A stretch of DNA of 64,000 nt from NCBI GenBank assembly GCA_016927755.1, contig JAFGLZ010000023.1, positions 1 to 64,000 of the forward strand. The letters run 5' to 3'. Made by a program: the position numbers and the translations under genes. Positions 17,106 to 25,373 of this stretch are shown here, piece by piece (positions within the stretch are counted from its first letter, which is position 1; the number at the start of each line of letters is the position of its first letter). The notes under the pieces were generated by a model. That model was given only the letters and a program-made list of their open reading frames with translations, searched no databases and had not been told where the DNA came from. Source of the stretch: Phycisphaerae bacterium (GTDB taxonomy: Bacteria > Planctomycetota > Phycisphaerae > UBA1845 > JAFGLZ01).

Positions 17106-18611
17106 TTGGCATTCGACGACCTCTCATCCTTCGTCAATGAGCTTGACCGCCGCGGCCAACTCAAGCGAGTCACGGCGCCTGTTGACGCGGAGCTGGAGAT
17201 CACGGAGATCGCCGACCGGATGAGCAAGTCGCCCGCGCCGGACAGCGATCCACCATCGCCGATGACCGACCCCGTTCACGGCGGCAGGGGCGGCTATGCG
17301 CTGTTGTTCGAGAACGTCCGCGGTTACTCGATGCCCGTGCTCATCAACGCGTACGGCAGTTACGAGCGGATGCGGTTGGCGTTGGGGTGCGAGGATTTCG
17401 AGGCCTTGGCCGGTGAGATTTCCAAGCTGCTTCGCCCGGAGGTTCCCGCGACGCTCGTCGACAAGATCAAACGCGTGCCGGAACTGGTCAAGCTGGCGGG
17501 CGTTCCCCCGAAGCTCGTCGGCGACGGCGTGTGTCAGGAGCACGTGCTGACCGATGACGCCAATCTGCTCGACCTGCCGGCGATCAAGTGTTGGCCGGAC
17601 GACGGGGGAAGGTACATCACGTTCGCGGGGGTTTACACGAAGAACCCGCACGATGGCGATCGCAACGTGGGGATGTACCGCGTACAGCTTTTCGAGCCGA
17701 AGCTGGCGGCGATGCACTGGCATCCGCATCACGACGGCGCGAGGCACTTTCGGATGTACCAGCGGCTGGGCAAGCGGATGCCGGTGGCGCTCGTGTTCGG
17801 CGGGGAGAGCGTGCTGTCGTATGCGGCGACGTGTCCGCTGCCGCCGGGGTTGAGCGAACTGCTCTTTGCCGGGTTCTTGCACGGCCGGGGCATCGAGCTG
17901 GTGAGGTGTCGGACGATCGAGATGGAGGTGCCCGCCAATGCCGAGATCGTCGTCGAGGGCTACATCGACCCGGGGGAGAAGACGATGCTCGAGGGCCCGT
18001 TCGGCGATCACACGGGATTCTACTCGCTGGCGGATCAGTTCCCGCGTTTCCACGTGACGGCGATCACGCATCGGACAGGCGCGATCTACCCGACCACGAT
18101 CGTCGGGAAGCCGCCGATGGAAGACTACTACCTGGGCAAGGCCACCGAGCGGATCTTCCTGCCGATGCTCAAGACGGTGGTGCCCGACATCATCGATTAT
18201 CACCTGCCGATGTTCGGCGCGTTCCACAATTGCGTCTTCATCAAGATCCGCAAGGAGTACGCGTATCAGGCGCGCAAGGTGATGCACGCTATCTGGGGCG
18301 CCGGTCAGATGATGTTCTGCAAGTTCATTGTGGTCGTGGACGAGCACGTGGACGTGCACGACGAGCAGGAGGTCCTGTTTCAGGTCGGCGCCAACGTCGA
18401 TCCTCGTCGGGACACGGTGATCGTCGACGGTCCGCTGGACATCCTCGACCACGCCGCTCCGGCGTGCGGGGCGGGGAGCAAGATGGGCATCGACGCCACG
18501 CGGAAGATCGCGGGGGAGGGGGAGGTCCGCGAGTGGCCGGACGAGCTTCGGATGTCCGAGGAGATCGTCGACCGGGTGACGCGCCGGTGGTCGGAGTACG
18601 GATTGAGTTGA
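17106..18611 (+). CDS. ubiD: UbiD family (prenyl-FMN) decarboxylase
   Basis: The 501-residue protein matches the UbiD family over its whole length, with normal family size. It starts LSSFVNELDRRGQLKRV, has LLFENVRGYSMPVLIN, KCWPDDGGRYITFAGVYT, and the active-site segment EGPFGDHTGFYS (about residues 298-309), including the conserved Glu. IVGKPPMEDYYLGKATERIF follows. UbiD enzymes reversibly decarboxylate aromatic or unsaturated acids using prenylated FMN made by UbiX. No ubiX is in the window, so the substrate (4-hydroxybenzoate-type, or another aryl acid) is open. TTG 17106 is the start, as no ATG lies nearby in frame and CGGAGAG precedes it. A molybdate-type importer follows 127 bases downstream. 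Confidence 0.88.
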   Translation: MAFDDLSSFVNELDRRGQLKRVTAPVDAELEITEIADRMSKSPAPDSDPPSPMTDPVHGGRGGYALLFENVRGYSMPVLINAYGSYERMRLALGCEDFEALAGEISKLLRPEVPATLVDKIKRVPELVKLAGVPPKLVGDGVCQEHVLTDDANLLDLPAIKCWPDDGGRYITFAGVYTKNPHDGDRNVGMYRVQLFEPKLAAMHWHPHHDGARHFRMYQRLGKRMPVALVFGGESVLSYAATCPLPPGLSELLFAGFLHGRGIELVRCRTIEMEVPANAEIVVEGYIDPGEKTMLEGPFGDHTGFYSLADQFPRFHVTAITHRTGAIYPTTIVGKPPMEDYYLGKATERIFLPMLKTVVPDIIDYHLPMFGAFHNCVFIKIRKEYAYQARKVMHAIWGAGQMMFCKFIVVVDEHVDVHDEQEVLFQVGANVDPRRDTVIVDGPLDILDHAAPACGAGSKMGIDATRKIAGEGEVREWPDELRMSEEIVDRVTRRWSEYGLS

Positions 18612-18738
18612 CCAATCACAGGTGACGTTCTACTTTCCATGGAATTCCGTCGTTGACCGGCGAGCCGGATCATCTAACGGAGGTCTTGCAGGGAGACGTT
18701 CGAAGCCGAGGCCCCTTTCCGCCACGCCGCGAGGTGTG

Positions 18739-20280
18739 ATGATGATGTCGCTGTCCTTCAAGGCCAAGGCGATCGGTGGCAGCCTGGGCGCGGCGGCGAT
18801 TCTCGCGCTGCTGCTGCTCTGGAACCCATCGGGGCGAGGCCCGACGACGGGCGGGTCGGAGGCCGTGAGCGAGGCCGAGCCGCTGATCTTCTACTGCGCC
18901 GCGGGGATCAAGCCTCCTGTCGACAAGGTGATCCGTCGGTACCAGGAGGAATTCGGTATTCCGATCCGCGTGCAGTACGGCGGGTCGGGCACGTTGCTGA
19001 GCAGCCTGCGGGTGACGAAGCTGGGCGACCTCTATCTTGCGGGCGACGCGAGCTACATCGAGATCGCCCGCAAGCAAGGGCTTTTGGCGGAGGCGATCCC
19101 GCTGGCACGGATGCGGCCCGTCATCGCCGTGGCCAAAGGCAATCCCAAGAAGATCCGCTCGGTGAAGGACTTGCTCGGGGAAGACGTGCGCGTGGCGCTG
19201 GCGAACCCTGACGCGGCGTCGATCGGCAAGCAGACGCAGAGCGCCCTGACGAAGACGGGACAGTGGCAGGGCCTGGCCGATGCGGTCCGGACGCGCGGCG
19301 TCTTCAAGCCGACGGTGAACGAAGTGGCCAACGACGTCAAGATCGGCACCGTCGACGCGGGGGTCGTCTGGGACAGCACCGTCCGACAGTACCCCGAGCT
19401 CGAGACCGCCGCGCCACTGACCGATGACGCGTCGTCGGTCATGGACGTGACGGTGGGCGTCCTGACGAGCTCGAAACGCCCGACGGCGGCGCTCCACTTC
19501 GCGCGATACCTCGGCGCGAGCGATCGCGGCCTGCTGGAGTTCGCCCGATGCGGTTACGCGCCCGTCGAGGGCGACGAGTGGGCCGAGACACCGGAGATCT
19601 TGCTGCTGAGCGGCGGGGTGAACCGCCCGGCCATTGAGGAGACGCTGCGGGCGTTCGAGGAACGAGAGGGGTGCCGGGTCACTCGGGTGTACAACGGGTG
19701 CGGTATCCTCGTGGCGCAGATGAAGGCGGGCGAGCGTCCGGATGCTTATTTCGCCTGCGACGTTTCGTTCATGCATCAGGTGGCCGATCTGTTTCAGGAC
19801 GCCGTCGACATCTCCGAGACCGACATTCTGATCGCGGTGCAGAAGGGCAACCCGAAGGGCATCGAATCGCTGAAGGATCTGACGGCCGAGGGGCTGAAGA
19901 TCGGCGTGGCGAACGCCCAGCAGAGCGCGCTGGGCGCGCTGACGGATCGGATGCTTCGGTCGGCCGGTCTGCTGGACGGGGTGATGAAGAACGTCGTGTC
20001 TCAGACTCCGACGGCCGATCTGCTGGTCAACCAGCTACGGGCGGGGGGGCTCGACGCGGTGATCGTCTACGAGGCCAACATCGCCCAGGTCCGCGAGCAT
20101 TTGGACGTCATCCGCATTGACTTACCGACGGCCAAGGCGATCCAGCCGTTCGCCGTGGCTCGGAGGTCCAAGCATCCCCGGCAGACGGAGCGACTCCTTG
20201 AGGCGATTCGATCGGCGGAGTCCCGTGAGCGATACCGCGGGGCCGGGTTCCGGTGGCTCGTCCATTCGGAGGAGCCATGA
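18739..20280 (+). CDS. modA: Molybdate/tungstate-type binding protein, two tandem ModA domains
   Basis: Start at ATG 18739 (GAGG just upstream; three consecutive ATG codons, any of which could serve). 513 residues: signal peptide/anchor at 10-28 (AIGGSLGAAAILALLLLWN). ModA-like domain 1 is at about 48-280 (FYCAAGIKPPVDKVI, QYGGSGTLLSSL, LYLAGDASYIEIA, PVIAVAKGNPKKI). Domain 2 is at about 286-505 (LLSGGVNRPAIEETL, VYNGCGILVAQMK, YFACDVSFMHQV, ILIAVQKGNPKGI). Each lobe has the GNPK motif and the usual length of a single ModA, so the protein is a tandem duplication. Most ModA proteins have one domain. The first lobe has GSG and the second GCG at the anion-loop position. Oxyanion specificity (molybdate versus tungstate) is not decided by sequence. 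Confidence 0.85.
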   Translation: MMMSLSFKAKAIGGSLGAAAILALLLLWNPSGRGPTTGGSEAVSEAEPLIFYCAAGIKPPVDKVIRRYQEEFGIPIRVQYGGSGTLLSSLRVTKLGDLYLAGDASYIEIARKQGLLAEAIPLARMRPVIAVAKGNPKKIRSVKDLLGEDVRVALANPDAASIGKQTQSALTKTGQWQGLADAVRTRGVFKPTVNEVANDVKIGTVDAGVVWDSTVRQYPELETAAPLTDDASSVMDVTVGVLTSSKRPTAALHFARYLGASDRGLLEFARCGYAPVEGDEWAETPEILLLSGGVNRPAIEETLRAFEEREGCRVTRVYNGCGILVAQMKAGERPDAYFACDVSFMHQVADLFQDAVDISETDILIAVQKGNPKGIESLKDLTAEGLKIGVANAQQSALGALTDRMLRSAGLLDGVMKNVVSQTPTADLLVNQLRAGGLDAVIVYEANIAQVREHLDVIRIDLPTAKAIQPFAVARRSKHPRQTERLLEAIRSAESRERYRGAGFRWLVHSEEP

Positions 20281-21125
20281 GCGTCCGAGCCGGTCCGACC
20301 GCGAGTGTCGAGCGGGGGCCGCGCCACGTCGGCAGCGATGCGCCGTTCCTCGTCGCGCTCTGCGTGCTTGGCGGGGTCTATCTCCTGCTGATCGGCGCGA
20401 TGCTGGTCGCCGACGCGTCGTTCACGACGCCGCGTCACCTGATCGCCGCGCTCGGCAGCCGGGAGATTCAGTACGCGATTCGCCTGAGCCTGATCTCGTG
20501 CAGCCTGACGGCGATCCTTTCGCTGTGGGCGGCGGTTCCGATCGGGTATCTCATGTCTCGCTTCGGCTTTCGCGGGAAGGCCTTCATCGACGTGCTGCTG
20601 GACGTGCCGATCGTTCTTCCGCCGCTGGTGATCGGGTTGAGCCTGCTGATCCTGTTCCGCACGGGGCCGGGGCAGTGGGTCGAGAACGTCATTCCGATCA
20701 CGTACGCGGTGCCGGGGATCATCTTGGCGCAGTTCATGGTGGCGTGTGCGTTCGCGGTGCGGACGATGCGGACGACGTTCGATCAGATCAGCCCTCGACA
20801 GGAGCAGGTCGCGCTGACGCTGGGCTGCACGCGGAGCCAGGCCTTTTGGCGCGTCGTGTTGCCTCAGGCACGGCACGGCGTGCTGGCGGCGGGGACGCTG
20901 GCGTGGGCGCGGGCGCTCGGGGAGTTCGGACCGATCCTTATCTTCTGCGGGGCGACGCGTCTGCGGACCGAGGTGATGCCGACGACGGTCTTTCTGGAGT
21001 TGAGCGTGGGCAACATCGAGGCGGCGGTGGCGGTCTCGTTGTTGATGGTTTTGGCGGCCATGGCGGTCTTGCTGGTCGTCCGCGTCTTCGGGCGCACGGC
21101 CCCGTTCGAGGGGGCGCAGGTATGA
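20277..21125 (+). CDS. modB: Molybdate/tungstate-type ABC transporter permease
   Basis: ATG 20277 overlaps the stop of the binding-protein gene (ATGA), with GGAGGAGCC just upstream. The 282-residue protein has six or so hydrophobic segments and the permease EAA loop LGCTRSQAFWRVVLPQARHG (about residues 190-210), typical of ModB/CysT-type permeases that couple to ModC. VLPPLVIGLSLLILF and RALGEFGPILIF are also characteristic. It should deliver oxyanion through the inner membrane. It is part of the three-gene operon with the double-domain binding protein and the ATPase. Confidence 0.85.
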   Translation: MSVRAGPTASVERGPRHVGSDAPFLVALCVLGGVYLLLIGAMLVADASFTTPRHLIAALGSREIQYAIRLSLISCSLTAILSLWAAVPIGYLMSRFGFRGKAFIDVLLDVPIVLPPLVIGLSLLILFRTGPGQWVENVIPITYAVPGIILAQFMVACAFAVRTMRTTFDQISPRQEQVALTLGCTRSQAFWRVVLPQARHGVLAAGTLAWARALGEFGPILIFCGATRLRTEVMPTTVFLELSVGNIEAAVAVSLLMVLAAMAVLLVVRVFGRTAPFEGAQV

Positions 21126-21769
21126 TCGCGGTGGAGAAGCTCACCGTCCGGGCCGGGAAGTTCTCGCTGTCCAACGTGTCATTCGAGGTGCCCACGGGTT
21201 GCTACGGGGTGCTCATGGGCCGGACGGCCAGCGGCAAGAGCACGATTCTCGAGACGATCTGCGGGCTGAAGCGGGCGGTCTCGGGTCGGATCGTCCTGGA
21301 CGGTCGGGACATCACGCGGCTCAAGCCCGCGGAGCGAGGGGTCGGCTACGTTCCGCAGGACGGGGCGCTCTTTTCGACGATGTCGGTGGGGGAGCATTTG
21401 GGCTTCGCGCTCGACATCCGCGGACGCCGGCGTGTCGAGATCGACCGGCGCGTCGCCGAACTGGCTGAGTTGCTTGGGATTGGTCACCTTCTCGACCGAG
21501 GCCCGGAAGGTCTCAGCGGCGGAGAGCGTCAGCGGGTGGCGCTGGGCCGGGCGCTCTCGGTGCGTCCGAGCATCCTGTGCCTGGACGAGCCTCTTAGCGC
21601 TCTCGACGAGGACACGCGCGAGGAGATGTGCGGCCTGCTCAAGGACGTCTGCCGTGAGACGGGCGTGACGACGCTCCACGTGACTCACAGTCGCGCCGAG
21701 GCGGCGGAGTTGGGCCAGCACGTCTTGCGGATTGAGGGCGGGGTCGTCTCGCAAGTTCGCGCCGTCTGA
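21122..21769 (+). CDS. modC: Molybdate/tungstate-type ABC transporter ATPase (short form)
   Basis: ATG 21122 overlaps the permease stop by four bases (ATGA). 215 residues: Walker A GRTASGKST (about 34-42), Q-loop VPQDG, signature LSGGERQR, Walker B LCLDEPLSALDED and the switch His in HVTHS. The length matches a bare nucleotide-binding domain; the C-terminal MOP (molybdate-sensing) domain of classic ModC is absent. Trans-inhibition by molybdate is therefore not expected (inference). It energises import together with the two upstream gene products. Converges on the DUF3786 gene. Confidence 0.85.
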   Translation: MIAVEKLTVRAGKFSLSNVSFEVPTGCYGVLMGRTASGKSTILETICGLKRAVSGRIVLDGRDITRLKPAERGVGYVPQDGALFSTMSVGEHLGFALDIRGRRRVEIDRRVAELAELLGIGHLLDRGPEGLSGGERQRVALGRALSVRPSILCLDEPLSALDEDTREEMCGLLKDVCRETGVTTLHVTHSRAEAAELGQHVLRIEGGVVSQVRAV

Positions 21770-21899
21770 CCGCGAGGGAGAACGGTTAGGTCACGCGTTC
21801 TGCCTCCGGGCAGGGGAGCGACCTGCCGGCTACATGGGTTTGGAGGCCGGGCGCTCTGGAGCGTCTGTGGAAGCGGTCCGATCCGGCTTACAGCGATCC

Positions 21900-22712
21900 T
21901 CATCGCAGGCCGTGCGTGAAGATGAGCTTTCTGAACATTTCGACGATTCCCTGTGCGAGCAGGTAGGTGCCTTCCGCGCCGAGGTTGACCTCGGTTGCCC
22001 TGTCGAACAGCAAGGAGAGCTTGGATTCGAAGTCCTCTTCCTGGCGCCAGTAGAGGAAGAGGATGGGTACCTTGGGCAAGGGCAGCAGGACGATGGACCG
22101 GTCGGCGGTGGAATCGCCGGTGTCGAAGTCGGCGCCGAACACGTCCAGGAGGTCGAGGAAGAGGTCGGTTTGCGTGTCGGCCATTTCCTGGAATGCTCTT
22201 TCGCAGCGATGGCTGAAGAATCGGTCCCAGCTTCTGAATCCGTTGAGTTGCCTGAAGGTTGCCCAGTGTCCGGTGGGGTCCTTGCCCTGGCCGTGGACGA
22301 CGTATTGCAGGATCGGGAAGTGCACCCAGGCGTGGATATGACACAGTGAGTGCAGACCGCCGTCGCGGTCGAGCTCGAAGACGCGTCCGAGACATCGAAT
22401 GGCCAGCCGGTCGCCATGGAGGACGCCGCCGAGCCTGGTCGCGGCGGCGGCGAAATCGACGTTGCGGACGTCCTTGGCCAAGGCCTCGGCGAGCGACTCC
22501 GGTCGGTCCGAGATCGTTGGCTCGGGTTGGCCGCCGGCCTGGACGAGGTCGCCGGCGATGGTGGCATCGAGAAACGGGCAGTCCTGGGGGCGTTTCTGGC
22601 CTTGGATGACCTGTAGCGAGAAGGCCATGCAATTGCTGAGGCCGCACTTGCCGCAGTTGGTTCGGGGAGTCCGCTTGAATACGTCGAGAGGGGTTATCGG
22701 TGGTTTGCCCAT
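21900..22712 (-). CDS. DUF3786 protein with N-terminal Fe-S cluster motif
   Basis: Residues about 16-45 have TNCGKCGLSNCMAFSLQV plus a downstream CPFLD Cys. This is the four-Cys 4Fe-4S signature found in the corrinoid Fe-S protein of CO dehydrogenase/acetyl-CoA synthase and in DUF3786 proteins. The remaining 220 residues match the DUF3786 layout (LCHIHAWVHFPILQYVVHG, SIVLLPLPKVPILFLYW, FTHGL at the end). Start 22712 (270 aa) is preferred over 22754 because AAGGAAGGG lies six bases upstream; the longer start falls at the inferred transcription start. DUF3786 proteins are mostly found in anaerobes and their function is unknown. No CO dehydrogenase gene is nearby. Confidence 0.8.
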   Translation of the reverse strand: MGKPPITPLDVFKRTPRTNCGKCGLSNCMAFSLQVIQGQKRPQDCPFLDATIAGDLVQAGGQPEPTISDRPESLAEALAKDVRNVDFAAAATRLGGVLHGDRLAIRCLGRVFELDRDGGLHSLCHIHAWVHFPILQYVVHGQGKDPTGHWATFRQLNGFRSWDRFFSHRCERAFQEMADTQTDLFLDLLDVFGADFDTGDSTADRSIVLLPLPKVPILFLYWRQEEDFESKLSLLFDRATEVNLGAEGTYLLAQGIVEMFRKLIFTHGLR

Positions 22713-22758
22713 GACCGCCCTTCCTTGGCTCGGGGGCTCCGACTCGTTCGCCATCTCC

Positions 22759-22788
22759 AGAATAGGTGATGTGGATGGGGGGGTGCAA
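22759..22788 (-). promoter_or_regulatory. Possible promoter for the DUF3786 gene
   Basis: On the minus strand TTGCAC (22788-22783) and TATTCT (22764-22759) are 18 bases apart. The inferred start would be near 22752, leaving a leader of about 40 bases before ATG 22712 and supporting that start codon over 22754. Confidence 0.4.
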
Positions 22789-22839
22789 GGAGGGGCGAGG
22801 GGGACGTGTTTTCAAGGGGATGGGACCCCGTTTCCTTCT

Positions 22840-25311
22840 TCAGCGATAGGTTAGCTGAGCGGTGACGGTGGCGTCGGTGGTGGTGATGAAGCGGATCCAG
22901 TAGGCGTTGTAGTCTTCGGGGAACTGGTGGGTTGTTGTTTGGCCGGCGCTCAGCTTGAAGGATTCGTAGACGCACCATAGGCCGGTTCCGGCGAGGTCGA
23001 CTTCGGCTCGGATCGTCAGAGGGTCCTTGGAGTGGTTGATCAGCGTCAGGGATTTCTTGTCGTAGCCCGTCATGAGGTACGGGTTTGAGGGCCTGCCGGC
23101 CTGAACGGCGGTTTGCTTCCACGGTCCGCCGTGGCCGACGGGTTTGCCGAGCTTCCAGAGGTCTTCGACGACGCCGACCCACAGGGCGGCTTTGCCGTCG
23201 TTCGAGCGGATGATGTGTGGATTGCCAGCGGGCGCGCCATCGGCGATGCCGCTTAGGACGAGCAGTCCGCGATAGGAGCAGTAGTCCTTGATGCGCCGGT
23301 TATGGGTGGCGATCGGGCGGATCTTGGCGAAGCCGCCGGCGTTGCGGGCGGGCAGCTCGTAGAACGTTCCGTGGCAGTTGAACAAATCTCGCTCGGTGAC
23401 GACCTCGCGGTCGATTCGTTCATCGCCGAGGGGGCCGGGGCGGTCGAAGGCCGAATCGGTCTTGGGGAGGCGCCAGGGCCGGGCGTCGTCGTCGACGTAG
23501 ATTGCCGAGGCGGTGTCGACTTGCAGGATCCCGCTGGGGATGGCGGCGTTCTTGATGAGCCAGTCGCGGGCGGTCGGATCGTCGACTCGCTTGAGTTCGA
23601 GGCGGGCGTCGAGTTCGTAGTATCCGATGCTCTCGCCGCGCGGGCCGACGGCGACCATGCCGAGTGTGCGGAGGTTCGCGCCTCGGGCACGGATGATTCC
23701 GCCAGTGACGGACGTATCGCCGGTTCCGGCGAGTCCGTCGAAGATGGGGTCGGGATTCGTCGAGCGATCGTCTATGTCGGCGTAGTGGAAGAGGGCCGTG
23801 ACGTGTGGGCAATCGCGGTCGGCGCGGAGTCGGATCCAGACGCCCGGTTCGTTTCGGGCGAAGGATATCCAACGGTAGCCTTTGGCGGGGACGCTTACGG
23901 TGCGGAACTCGGTCCACTTCCCGTTACCTCGACGATCTACCTCCAGGGCGAACGTGACGGGCGTCTCGTTTCCGTGGGTCAGGTGGAGGCCCCGTCGCTC
24001 GAACCCGGCCAGCAGGTAGGGTTCGCTCGGAGTCTGAGCCCGAACGGACTCGTTCAGCCAGACGGCACCGCGTCCGATGGGGGGACCGAGACGGTCGATC
24101 ATGGCCGGCTCGACGAACCAGAGGTTGGACTGCGATTGCCCTGGCCCGGCAATCGTGCCCTTGGCCCTACGCTTGTTCAGGAACTCTGATTTGGCCGCAT
24201 CGTCGCAGCCGAACACGAGGCGGTCGTTCCATCGGCAGAAGTCGCCGACGACTTTGAGGTACGTCGACCGGGGGGCGATGCCGTCCGAGTGGGCGGCGCT
24301 GAAGGTCTTGGGGAATCGCCAGAACATGCCGTGCATGGTCATGAGTAGATCCTTCTCGCCGACGTCGCGGATGCGCGGCCACTCGGTGTTCCAGCCGTGT
24401 GCGCCGTCGTAGGTGTGGGCGGCCTTGGGCAAGCGGTAGGCATGCCACTTGCCGGCGTCGAGGAGCATGAGAATGAGCGAGCGATGATCCCAGCCGATGC
24501 TCCAGAGGGGGTCGGTGTCCGGCTTGGGGTTGCCATGGATGCCGCCAGGGCCGGTGACCTCGGTGAACTGGTTTCGGCGGACGATGCGCCAGGCGTCGGC
24601 CTTGCCGTCCCACTCGGCGAGGCAACCGGACGGGATGTCGGGGCGGTGACGCGCTTCGGGTGAGCTCTCGCCGTTGTTGGCGTAGACCAGGCGGGCCTGT
24701 CCGGAGTAGAGGCCCTTTCCGTGGTAACCCGGTAGGTTTGCCACTGGCCCGGTGAAGGTCGGCTTCGATCGGCCATGGAGCTGCTTCTGATTGTCGGCAA
24801 AGAGCTGGGTTACGTTCAGCGTGTGCACGTCGACCTCGTAGAAGCCCTCCTCCATGGTGGCGTAGTAGATCCTGTTTGCGGGGTCGAAGAGATGGCGGGC
24901 GTTTCCGGTGAGGCGTCCGGGCATCAACTTGGGAGAGATTGCGCGGACGTTGCGCTGCGTGTCGATGACGTATGGACCGATGAACAACTGCTTCGACTCG
25001 CGATGGATCATCCGATTGGCGGGCGTGCCGCCGACGCTTTCCGGTCGAACGATCTGGTCGAGGTCGGGCGTGATCTCGTAGAGCTTGTCGGAGGAGCCGT
25101 AGGGTTTGTGCGGGGCATAGGTGATGACCCACAGCCGGTCGGCCCATGGGACGACCGCGCCGGTGCCGCATTCATTTTCGTCGTTGAAACAGGCAAGGTG
25201 CGGATAGACGCCGGAGACCTGTTTCCAAGCCGTTTCGGCCTGGGCCTGAGACCAGCAGAGCATTCCCATGCCGAACAAGAGAGAAGGGGACTGAAGTCTT
25301 GTCCGCCGCAT
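22840..25311 (-). CDS. Large secreted protein of unknown function with duplicated module
   Basis: ATG 25311 follows AAGGAGAG. The 823-residue product begins with a signal peptide (LLFGMGMLCWSQAQA). The first third looks like a propeller (repeated strand motifs such as RLWVITYAPHKPYGSSDKLY and IYYATMEEGFYEVDVHT). Two copies of a module of about 105 residues follow, one near residues 405-510 (RAQTPSEPYLLAGFERRGL, WTEFRTVSVPAKGY) and one at the C-terminus (AGRPSNPYLMTGYDKKSL, WCVYESFKLSAGQ). Similar proteins exist in planctomycete genomes as hypothetical proteins; I know no assigned function. It lies between an Fe-S protein and a hydrolase, both minus strand. Confidence 0.6.
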   Translation of the reverse strand: MRRTRLQSPSLLFGMGMLCWSQAQAETAWKQVSGVYPHLACFNDENECGTGAVVPWADRLWVITYAPHKPYGSSDKLYEITPDLDQIVRPESVGGTPANRMIHRESKQLFIGPYVIDTQRNVRAISPKLMPGRLTGNARHLFDPANRIYYATMEEGFYEVDVHTLNVTQLFADNQKQLHGRSKPTFTGPVANLPGYHGKGLYSGQARLVYANNGESSPEARHRPDIPSGCLAEWDGKADAWRIVRRNQFTEVTGPGGIHGNPKPDTDPLWSIGWDHRSLILMLLDAGKWHAYRLPKAAHTYDGAHGWNTEWPRIRDVGEKDLLMTMHGMFWRFPKTFSAAHSDGIAPRSTYLKVVGDFCRWNDRLVFGCDDAAKSEFLNKRRAKGTIAGPGQSQSNLWFVEPAMIDRLGPPIGRGAVWLNESVRAQTPSEPYLLAGFERRGLHLTHGNETPVTFALEVDRRGNGKWTEFRTVSVPAKGYRWISFARNEPGVWIRLRADRDCPHVTALFHYADIDDRSTNPDPIFDGLAGTGDTSVTGGIIRARGANLRTLGMVAVGPRGESIGYYELDARLELKRVDDPTARDWLIKNAAIPSGILQVDTASAIYVDDDARPWRLPKTDSAFDRPGPLGDERIDREVVTERDLFNCHGTFYELPARNAGGFAKIRPIATHNRRIKDYCSYRGLLVLSGIADGAPAGNPHIIRSNDGKAALWVGVVEDLWKLGKPVGHGGPWKQTAVQAGRPSNPYLMTGYDKKSLTLINHSKDPLTIRAEVDLAGTGLWCVYESFKLSAGQTTTHQFPEDYNAYWIRFITTTDATVTAQLTYR

Positions 25312-25373
25312 TCGAGGCTCTCCTTCCCAGGCGACACCGAACCGGCGCTTGCAGATGCCGCCGGCGCGTCAGG

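Noticed and set aside
18612..18738. Possible molybdenum-cofactor-type riboswitch before modA
   Set aside because: No convincing match to the conserved core; only a normal ribosome binding site seen.
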